DNA of 6,793 nt from CAZNMF01 sp035547155 (GTDB lineage Bacteria > Acidobacteriota > Vicinamibacteria > Vicinamibacterales > SCN-69-37), in assembly GCA_035547155.1 (NCBI GenBank), contig DASZVJ010000087.1, positions 1 to 6,793 on the forward strand, given 5' to 3'. Below are positions 1 through 6,400 of this stretch, one piece after another. The position numbers and the translations under genes were made by a program. The number at the start of each line of letters is the position of its first letter. Within the stretch, counting starts at the first letter, position 1. The notes below the pieces were generated by a model. The model saw only the letters and a program-made list of their open reading frames with translations, searched no databases and was not told the DNA's origin.

Positions 1-453
1 GGCTGCCATCAGACGCCTCGCGTCCAGAGCCGGCAGCAGGGCGGCCGCCTGTGGTGCGGGGATGGTCCCATGCGCCAGCCGTACCGTCTGTCCTTCGTCC
101 TTCAGCATCGTCGCGAGCAGCAGCGCGCGATCGAGACTGTCACCTTGCCGATCCATCAGCACGCCGACGGGGCCGCGCAAGATGCCGTGATACGGAATCC
201 AGTACGTGTGATCGCGCACCCACGCGAACGTGCGCGCGGGGTCGCGGCCGAGCTGCGCCTCGACATACTTCGGATCCCAGTGGTCGCGCGGCGCGGTGTT
301 CTCGCCGTCCTGGAGCGCGCGCAGGCTGTTGGCGAGTGTCGTCGCCGGATCAGATGCCGCCGACGAGACGTAGCCGTTCTGCAGCGGCAGCGCGATCAAC
401 GTGCCGCAGCAGACGGCGGAGACGGAGCGGAAGAACGAGGAACGCAGCATCAT
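1..453 (-). CDS. Exported transglutaminase-like protein, N-terminal part (cut by window edge)
   Basis: The frame opens with ATG ATG and runs 151 codons without a stop to the left edge, so only the N-terminus is visible. A GAGG Shine-Dalgarno at 463-460 lies 6 bases before the first ATG. Residues 1-33 look like an export signal: Arg4 and Arg9, a hydrophobic stretch at about 11-24 (VSAVCCGTLIALPL), then a small-residue region SSAAS. Residues 93-131 contain GPVGVLMDRQGDSLDRALLL followed by a helix and VRLAHG. This matches the core of transglutaminase-like exported proteins, in which a Gly-x-Cys-x-Asp-x-Ala helix is followed by a strand ending in Gly. Here the segment reads G104-D-S106-L-D108-R-A110, so Ser106 takes the place of the nucleophilic Cys. 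The expected His and Asp would lie beyond the window. The gene starts 16 bases after the lipoprotein stop, so the two are probably cotranscribed. The coding call is firm; the family call is moderate because it rests on one motif. Confidence 0.8.
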   Translation of the reverse strand, partial: MMLRSSFFRSVSAVCCGTLIALPLQNGYVSSAASDPATTLANSLRALQDGENTAPRDHWDPKYVEAQLGRDPARTFAWVRDHTYWIPYHGILRGPVGVLMDRQGDSLDRALLLATMLKDEGQTVRLAHGTIPAPQAAALLPALDARRLMAA

Positions 454-459
454 GATGGA

Positions 460-463
460 CCTC
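460..463 (-). promoter_or_regulatory. Ribosome binding site of the transglutaminase-like gene
   Basis: GAGG on the minus strand lies 6 bases before the ATG at 453 and 9 bases before the second ATG at 450. The spacing suits either start; the first ATG is preferred. The site lies in the 16-base gap after the lipoprotein stop codon. Confidence 0.6.
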
Positions 464-469
464 GAGCGA

Positions 470-2173
470 TCAGCCGGCGCAGCGGTCTGGGATCGATTCT
501 TTCTTGTCGACGATCGGGGCTTGTTTCGGCAGTGACACGAGGACGCCCGATTCCGCGATCGAAGGAGCGTGGAACAGGCCCAGGAAGAAGTTGACGACTT
601 TGACGACGACTTTCGGCAGCCCGTAGCCGACGCCGCCGGTCAGGGTCATCAAGAACGTCCCCTGGCGGCAATCGGCGATGCGCTGCTGCGTCAGCATCAG
701 GCTCGCCGCGGAGTCCGCCTGCTTGAGCGCCGTCTCCGTCGAGGTCAGGGTCACGAACGGACCGACGGCGAAACCGGCGACGCCGAATCCGACGAGCACG
801 CGCTGGTTGACGCCGACGACGATCGAGTTGATGCCCACCGAAATGCCTTCGATGTTGCTCGCGAGACCGGTGAGGTCGCTCCCGAAGAGGGCTCGCGCGT
901 CGAAGTGGCCCTGGTGATAGTCGAGGCCGAGACTGCCGTGCATCGTCAGCGAGCTGTGCGCTTTCAGTATCGACGTCTTGGCGCTGAAGGCCGTCGACAA
1001 CTGGACGTCATGGTGAAAGTGCACGTCGAACCCGACGCCGCCGCCGCTGAGCGGCAGCACCAGGTCCACGGGCAGCACGCCAATGTCGTTCACGTTGCGC
1101 TGAAACGTCTCATCGGTGAGGCCCTCGACCGAGACCTCGAATCCCACCGCCCCGGTCAACTGAACTTCGCTCCACAATCCATTTCCGATGCTGATGTCGA
1201 AATCCACGGTCGGCGCTTGCAGGTGGAAGATGACCGAGATCGCGACCGTCAGGCCGCCCTTCTTCACGGTCATGCGCAATCCGAGCCCGCCGCAATCCTT
1301 CCAGCACGGCGTCGCGGACAGCACGTCGTTGAGCGGCGGCAGTTGCGGCGCATACGACGCGCGCACAAGCGACGGGCCGTGCGGCTCTCCGTCGGTCAGC
1401 CTCGCGAGCTGGCTCGTCGCGGATCGACGAATGGTCCGCATGGGCCGCCACTCGCCGCGTGGCGAGACGACGAAGTACTGCACGTCACGGATGACCGCAG
1501 CGGTCGGGCCGCGGCCGATCGATCCCGTGGTCTGCGCTTTCATCTGATCGGCGTACGGCGATCCAAACGCCGCGGGGTCATCGGCCACTTCGATCGCCGT
1601 GAGCGAATCGAGATCGAGCGGCGCGTGATACGCGACGTTGCCGCGCTTGATCACGTCCTGGATCTGCACGGGGCCGAGCAGCACGGACACGTCCTGTCCC
1701 TCGCGCGTGAGCTTCAACACGCGGCCGATGCAACGGCTCGTCGCAAAGAGGACGTCGCCCTCCTTGAGCGCGGCGACCTGCGGATTCGACGCGTCGAGCG
1801 TCCAGCCGAGGCCGTTCGAGGCCCACGACCGGATCGCCGTGTCGCCGTGTTCGATCAGCACGATGTTGTCTTGAAAGTCGATCCCTTGACCGCGCGTCGG
1901 AGCGAGGCCGTACTTCTGTTCGCTCGGCGTCATGTCCGAGATCTTCACGGGGTGGGCCGTGATCACCGGACCCGCTTCGGGCTGGAATCCCTCCCACGCC
2001 GGCGCCGCTGGCGCGGGCGGGGGAGCCGCTGGCGCCTTCGCCACAGGCGGGGCCGCGGCCGTCGGCGGGGATGCGGCGTCTTTGCGGCCGCACGCCGGCG
2101 CGAGCAGCATGACCCCGGCGGCCACCACGAATGCGATGGCTCTGTTCGCGTGTCTCCCTCGCGCCCGTGTCAC
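470..2173 (-). CDS. Predicted lipoprotein of unknown family with a beta-rich body
   Basis: The start is GTG at 2173, preceded by AAGGAG at an 8-base spacing; this gives 567 residues. The N-terminus is a lipoprotein signal: basic MTRARGRHANR, hydrophobic AIAFVVAAGVMLLAPA, then Cys28 as the predicted lipid anchor. The lipobox reads LAPAC, with Ala rather than the usual Leu at -3. Residues 31-59 are a Pro/Ala-rich linker. Residues 100-200 form a compact region with short strands (DNIVLIEHG, WTLDASNPQVAALKEGDVLF, DVSVLLGPVQIQDVI). Residues 296-530 alternate polar and hydrophobic residues in many predicted strands, with Gly-rich turns. There is a Cys pair, C290 and C294 (CWKDC), and further Cys at 148, 502 and 565. 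The protein presumably sits on the periplasmic or outer surface of a membrane. I do not recognise the family; a beta-sandwich that binds lipid or another envelope part is a guess. It lies 34 bases after the membrane-protein gene and 16 bases before the transglutaminase-like gene. Confidence 0.87.
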   Translation of the reverse strand: MTRARGRHANRAIAFVVAAGVMLLAPACGRKDAASPPTAAAPPVAKAPAAPPPAPAAPAWEGFQPEAGPVITAHPVKISDMTPSEQKYGLAPTRGQGIDFQDNIVLIEHGDTAIRSWASNGLGWTLDASNPQVAALKEGDVLFATSRCIGRVLKLTREGQDVSVLLGPVQIQDVIKRGNVAYHAPLDLDSLTAIEVADDPAAFGSPYADQMKAQTTGSIGRGPTAAVIRDVQYFVVSPRGEWRPMRTIRRSATSQLARLTDGEPHGPSLVRASYAPQLPPLNDVLSATPCWKDCGGLGLRMTVKKGGLTVAISVIFHLQAPTVDFDISIGNGLWSEVQLTGAVGFEVSVEGLTDETFQRNVNDIGVLPVDLVLPLSGGGVGFDVHFHHDVQLSTAFSAKTSILKAHSSLTMHGSLGLDYHQGHFDARALFGSDLTGLASNIEGISVGINSIVVGVNQRVLVGFGVAGFAVGPFVTLTSTETALKQADSAASLMLTQQRIADCRQGTFLMTLTGGVGYGLPKVVVKVVNFFLGLFHAPSIAESGVLVSLPKQAPIVDKKESIPDRCAG

Positions 2174-2181
2174 TGTTGCTG

Positions 2182-2187
2182 CTCCTT
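2182..2187 (-). promoter_or_regulatory. Ribosome binding site that decides the GTG start of the lipoprotein
   Basis: AAGGAG on the minus strand is followed by 8 bases and then GTG at 2173-2171. It selects this GTG over an in-frame start at 2305, which would add 44 mostly Arg residues, overlap the upstream gene and bury the signal peptide. The ATG at 2110 would remove most of the signal peptide. Confidence 0.8.
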
Positions 2188-2207
2188 CGCGATCGCGATC
2201 TCGACGC

Positions 2208-3272
2208 TCACGCGGTCGGCGCCGGAGAATTCGACGCCACGTTCGACGCGCTGTTCGTCGACGCCGCGGGCGGCGGCGCTGCGAACGCCGCGGCCTTGGC
2301 GCCAAGCTCGCGGAATCGCGAGGACAGCTGATCGAGCCGCGCGACCCACTCCGCGTTGATCGCTTGATGCTCGATGAGCGCGTGGAAGCGGGTCATGATC
2401 ATGACGAGGAACACCGGCTTGAGAAACGCGCCGCGCGCCGCCAGCGCAAACAGCACCGCGACCACCATCGTCACGACGCCGCCGGCTTCGCGTACGGACG
2501 CCGGCAGCACGGCAACGAGCGCGGCGGCGGGAATGAGCAGCACCAGCCAGAGCAGCGCGCCAAGCGCGTAGTCCAGCACGACGATCCAGACCGCCTGCTT
2601 CAGAATGGGCTTCGCGTTCTGCGCGTAGTAGACAAGGCCGTCCTGGGCGCCGCGCCAGGGATTGGCGCTGCCCGTCGCGAGGTTGTACGAAAAGATCACC
2701 TTGTCCATGTAGCGCGTCGCGGCCCGCGCGATCGCGGTGACCGCCTTCGCGATCGCGTCGATGCCCGGAATCGGCAGAATGTGCCCGACGCCTTCAATGG
2801 TCGCGTGCACCGCGTTGACGACGCCGCGGACGAGAAGATTGAGCGCGAAGAGCGCGTTGACCTCGCCGAAGCGCTCGGTGACCACGCGTTTGCCGTACGC
2901 GAACATCGACTCGGAGCCTCGGCTCACCTGTCCGCGCGTGATCAGCTCCGTCAGCACCGCAACGTGACCGCATTCAATCAGGTGCAGCGCGTACCGGAGG
3001 ATGGCGATCCAGAACCAGGCCGCCACGCCGACGCACGAGACGAACCACGTCACGCCGACGGCTCCGGCAATGTGCGCGCCGGTCCAGACAGACCCGCCGA
3101 TCGTGATGACCATCCAGAGGATGCAGGCCACGGAAAACGCGAGGAGCACCGCGAAGCGCATCAGCGCGTAGGGGAGACTGCGGATCAGCAAGCCGATCGA
3201 CGTCATCAAGCCGCTGCTGCGAACAGCCAGCGGGTAGTTGTGCGGCACGGATCCGGGCACTGGCTCCGGCAT
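2208..3272 (-). CDS. Polytopic integral membrane protein of unknown family
   Basis: The ATG at 3272 follows GAGGAG with 9 bases between, and gives 354 residues. Clear hydrophobic segments lie at about 37-60, 66-98, 226-256 and 262-297 (probably two spans in the last), with a more amphipathic helical region at 138-190. The loop at 99-137 is charged (HVAVLTELITRGQVSRG, then MFAYGKRVVTERFGEVN). A second polar loop at 190-225 contains KVIFSYNLATGSANPWRGAQ and DGLVYYAQNAKPILK. These loops look like conserved family signatures, but I cannot name the family. After the last span, a helical stretch at about 298-328 (EWVARLDQLSSRFRELG) may form a coiled coil, and the protein ends in a Pro/Ala/Ser/Asn tail. 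No transporter, permease or enzyme motif was seen. It lies between an exported VWA protein and a lipoprotein, so it may anchor or assemble envelope partners; that is inference from position only. Confidence 0.87.
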   Translation of the reverse strand: MPEPVPGSVPHNYPLAVRSSGLMTSIGLLIRSLPYALMRFAVLLAFSVACILWMVITIGGSVWTGAHIAGAVGVTWFVSCVGVAAWFWIAILRYALHLIECGHVAVLTELITRGQVSRGSESMFAYGKRVVTERFGEVNALFALNLLVRGVVNAVHATIEGVGHILPIPGIDAIAKAVTAIARAATRYMDKVIFSYNLATGSANPWRGAQDGLVYYAQNAKPILKQAVWIVVLDYALGALLWLVLLIPAAALVAVLPASVREAGGVVTMVVAVLFALAARGAFLKPVFLVMIMTRFHALIEHQAINAEWVARLDQLSSRFRELGAKAAAFAAPPPAASTNSASNVASNSPAPTA

Positions 3273-3281
3273 GATCTGTCG

Positions 3282-3287
3282 CTCCTC
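3282..3287 (-). promoter_or_regulatory. Ribosome binding site of the membrane-protein gene
   Basis: GAGGAG on the minus strand lies 9 bases before the ATG at 3272. The first base of the site is also the edge base of AT-rich repeat copy A, so the repeat ends where translation signals begin. This site supports ATG 3272 over an in-frame TTG at 3302, which lies inside the repeat. Confidence 0.75.
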
Positions 3288-3337
3288 AATTTCGAAGTTC
3301 AAAGTTCGACGTTCGAAGTTTTGAAATGTGCCCTAAG
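3287..3337. repeat. AT-rich intergenic repeat, copy A
   Basis: This 51-base element aligns without gaps to copy B at 3379-3429. The first 42 bases match at 38 positions. The last 9 match at 5, and all four differences there are transitions. It contains two degenerate 14-mers, CGAAGTTCAAAGTT and CGACGTTCGAAGTT, and ends in GTTTTGAAATG plus a CTAAG tail. It is far poorer in G/C than the genes around it. The changes in this copy break the palindrome that is perfect in copy B, so A looks like the more decayed copy. Confidence 0.85.
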
Positions 3338-3378
3338 AGCGCGTTTCAGAACTGTCAAGTGCGCCGAACGCGCCACGT

Positions 3379-3429
3379 CAATTTCGAACTTCGAAGTTCG
3401 AACTTCGAAGTTTTGAAATGCACTTTAAG
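3379..3429. repeat. AT-rich intergenic repeat, copy B, overlapping the VWA gene stop codon
   Basis: This is the second copy, 92 bases from copy A. Its core is an exact tandem duplication of the 14-mer CGAACTTCGAAGTT at 3385-3398 and 3399-3412. The first 42 bases are about 36% G+C, against clearly GC-rich flanks. Its last bases, TTTAAG, include the minus-strand TAA stop of the VWA gene at 3425-3427. The end of that gene therefore appears to lie inside the repeat boundary. Confidence 0.85.
3387..3412. repeat. 26-base perfect palindrome within repeat copy B
   Basis: The 26 bases equal their own reverse complement; the centre is AAGTTCGAACTT. Flanking ATTTC on the left can pair with GAAAT on the right after a small bulge, which would extend the stem. 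In minus-strand RNA it would form a long hairpin starting 12 bases after the VWA stop. No run of T follows it on the minus strand, so it is not a classic intrinsic terminator. It could affect mRNA processing or stability, or bind a dimeric protein; neither is shown. Confidence 0.8.
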
Positions 3430-6400
3430 GCAATACAGCACTCGCCGAGCCAGCTGGCGGCACGTCCACGTCGACCGACACGGCTGGATCTCCGTGAAGT
3501 TTCACGCTGTAGTGCCCGGCGGCGACCGACACGGCCTTGCCGCCGACGTCGCCAGACGCGATGACCGCGCCGGCCGCATCGACGACGTCGAAGTGCTCGG
3601 TCACCGCGGCGCGCATCGCGGTGTCCAGCGTGGCCGCGTCCTTCGCCTCGTAGTAGCGTCCGCCGCCGAGGCCGGCCCACTTCTCGAACGTCTTGCCGCT
3701 GGCCGCCGAGTCGATCGCGAAGCCGACGACGTCCAACTCGACGTCGATGCCGGACTTGCGCAACGCGGCGATCTCGGCTTCGACGTCGCCGCCGCAGTTC
3801 TCCTCGCCGTCGGTGATGAGAATCACGCGCTTCGCGCCTTGCGCGCCCGCCAGGTCCGCAGCCGTGGCGTGAAGCGACGCGGCCGTCGCGGTCTTCGCGC
3901 CGTTCGTCGAGCGCGCCGTCGCGACGACGGCCTCGGCCTTCGCGCGATCGAGTGGCGCCAGCGGCATCAGCAGATCGCTGCTGCACGATCCGGGGCCGCC
4001 TTGGCCATAGACGCGCAGGGTGACGGGCGTCGCGTCGGCGATCACGGCGCGCACGAGATGATCGAGCTCGGCGCGCGCGATGTCGATCTTGCGGCGCCCC
4101 TTGATCGCCTGCAGCATGCTGCCCGAGGCGTCGAGCAGCAGCGCGACGGATGGACGGGCCGGCGGCGCGGCCGCCTTGACTGCGCGCGTGACGGTCAACA
4201 GACCCGGCGCCGGAGGAGCCGTCGCGGCTGAGGCCGTCAGCGTGTAGGGCGCCCAACTTCGCAGGGCGGACGCCACCCGTGCGAATGCGGCCTCGGTCTC
4301 GCTCGCGTCGCCGACCGACGCGTTGAAACCGCCCGTCGACGCCGCCCAGTCGGCCATCAGCGTTCGGGAACGCCACGCGCCGGGGCCCGTGCTGTTCGTC
4401 AACACCGACAGCGTGAAGATCTGCGGCGTCGTGCGCGCCATCAGCGACCAGACCTGCGGCGTGAGATCCAGACTCGATGTTTCCGCGTCGGTGAGCAGCA
4501 CAATCGCGTGGCGGCCGGGGCGATCCTGCAGCGTCTGCATCGCGCCGACGAGCCCGCCTTCTGCCGCGCTCGACGAGTCTTTCCAGTCGTAGCTCTGAAT
4601 CGAGGCAAACAGGGCCGCGGGATCGCCGCTGTACGTCGACGCGAGCGGCTTCGCCACCGGATCGCGAAGGGGCAACAACGCCATCTCGTCGCGGCCGGGC
4701 ACGGCGTTGCGTGTGAAGCTGCGCACCGCTGCGACGATCGCGGGCAGCCAGCCGCCGACGCTCGCGCTGGTATCCCACACGACGGCGATCGAATGCGGCG
4801 GCTCGACGACGGTCACGTCATACTGGCCCGCGGGAAGTACGCCGGTATAGCGATGCACGTCCGGTGCGGTGCTGTCTTCTTTCAACGGGACGGCGGTGCC
4901 GCCGGCGTTCTTCACCGTCAAACTCGCGCTCACCGACGGCGCATTCGCCAGCGTCAGCGTCACGCCGCGTGCGCCGGCCGGTACCGTCAACATCCAGTGA
5001 TCGCCCGTCGTCCCGGCGCGGACTGCGCCTTGCACGGGCGTGTCGAACGTCAACGGCGCCGGCGCGTCCGATCGACGCGGCGGTGCGCTCGTCGCCGCGG
5101 ACGGCGCTGGCTCGTCGGGCAGCGCGAGCACGGAGTGATAGGCCGCACCGGCGGCTGGCTCGTGCACGGACAGCCGCAGCGGAAGGTCAGCGTTGTAGCC
5201 GCTCTTGGCCGGCGCGGCAACGAACCGGAGGTACCGCGCGAGCGGCTGGCCCGCCGGACGGAACGGCGCGCTGTCGCCGTGCGGCGCGATCGTCCACGTG
5301 CCGAGCTTCGTCCACGGCCCATTGGGGCTGACGATGCTGCCGAACACGTCCACCGACGGCACTGCGCTGGAGGCGTCCTGACCCGGCCGGTAGCGCCAGT
5401 CGAGGCGATCGATGCGCGCGGCGCGATCGTCGAAAAAGGCGACGACCCACGAGAGCGGCTCCTTGCGCGATCCCGGCCAGGACGCCGTCAGCGAGAACTG
5501 CGACGCGTCGTCGAACATCGCCTGCGTGTTGACGTACGGATCCATCGTCACGACGTGGCCGCCCCGAAGGATCGGAGAGATGTCGAGGCCGGTGGAGCCG
5601 AGCGGCGATGACGCCGGGTCGGCGATGGCCTCGAATTCGGCGAGCGCGCACGAGGTTGCGTTGTGATCCTGCGCGTCGATCGGCACGAGCTTGACGACGC
5701 GCACATCGGCCGGTGCTGGCAGGACGAACGCCTGCGGCTCTTCTCGCGACGCGAGCGTGCCGGAGAGCAACGGCGCGAACGTCGAGCCGTCTGTCGACCC
5801 GAGCACCTGGAACGCGTGCAGACGATCGCCAATCGCCGCCGAGGCCGCGGGCACGAGCACGAAACCAGCGAGCCGCACACTCTGGCCAGCCAGACGGATC
5901 GCGACGCCGTTTTTCGCGTCCGCCAGGTTCATCCGCTGCGTGCCGCCATCGTTGGAGAGGCCATCGATCAGCAGCGGATGGTTGTCGAGCGACTCGCCGC
6001 CGAGCGCGGACCAGGCGACGTTCAGTCCGCCGGCGAGCGCGGCGGGAAGAGCAGGCGCGGCCGTCGGGTTGACGGCGGCGACGGTGGAGTCCGGCACGAC
6101 GATGGCGGTGGCCGTGACGTGAGCGCCGGACGCATTGCGCGCGCCAATGGCGACGTGGACGGGATGGTTGTCCCACGCGTCGGGCGCCACGCGCACCGTG
6201 ACGGGCACGGAGACGCGACCGCCGGGATCGAGATGCACGGTCGATCGGCCCGTCGTCATCGTCCAGCGTTCGTCCGCGGTGAACGTCGTCAGCGTGAGAT
6301 CGAGCGCTTCGTTCTTGGACGCCAGATCGAGATGGCCGGCAATCGTCTGCGCGTCGTGCGCGGCCGCAGCGACGCGTAAAGTATCGAGCTGCAGCGTCGC

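Noticed and set aside
2174..2305. N-terminal extension of the lipoprotein to a start at 2305
   Set aside because: It adds 44 Arg-rich residues, overlaps the membrane-protein gene and hides the signal peptide. The GTG at 2173 has a well-spaced AAGGAG.
569..2359. Long plus-strand reading frame opposite the lipoprotein gene
   Set aside because: The product is Arg/Ala/Asp-rich with no domain or signal. The opposite strand has a signal peptide, a good ribosome binding site and patterned strands. Long antisense frames are expected in GC-rich coding DNA.
3273..3302. TTG start at 3302 for the membrane protein
   Set aside because: It lies inside repeat copy A and lacks a clear ribosome binding site, while ATG 3272 has GAGGAG at 9 bases.
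3330..3358. TTGACA at 3358-3353 (minus strand) as a -35 box for the downstream genes
   Set aside because: No acceptable -10 box lies 16-18 bases later; the candidates are TTAGGG and TAGGGC. A promoter in the gap is possible, but this match does not establish it.
1932..3416. Plus-strand frame opposite the membrane-protein gene that ends in the repeats
   Set aside because: Low-complexity Arg/His/Asp-rich product. Its tail (NFEVQSSTFEV and NFEVRTSKF) is only a translation of the AT-rich repeats. Such peptides are an annotation artefact of this repeat type.
3379..3420. Intrinsic terminator at the palindrome
   Set aside because: The stem is AT-rich and no T-run follows on the minus strand. The short TTTT on the plus side has no plus-strand gene to end.
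3287..3429. CRISPR-like array
   Set aside because: There are only two diverged copies, with internal tandem 14-mers, one 41-base spacer and no cas gene nearby.
3378..6176. Other minus- and plus-strand frames across the VWA gene
   Set aside because: They are Arg-rich shadows in other frames of a gene whose own frame shows several intact domains.
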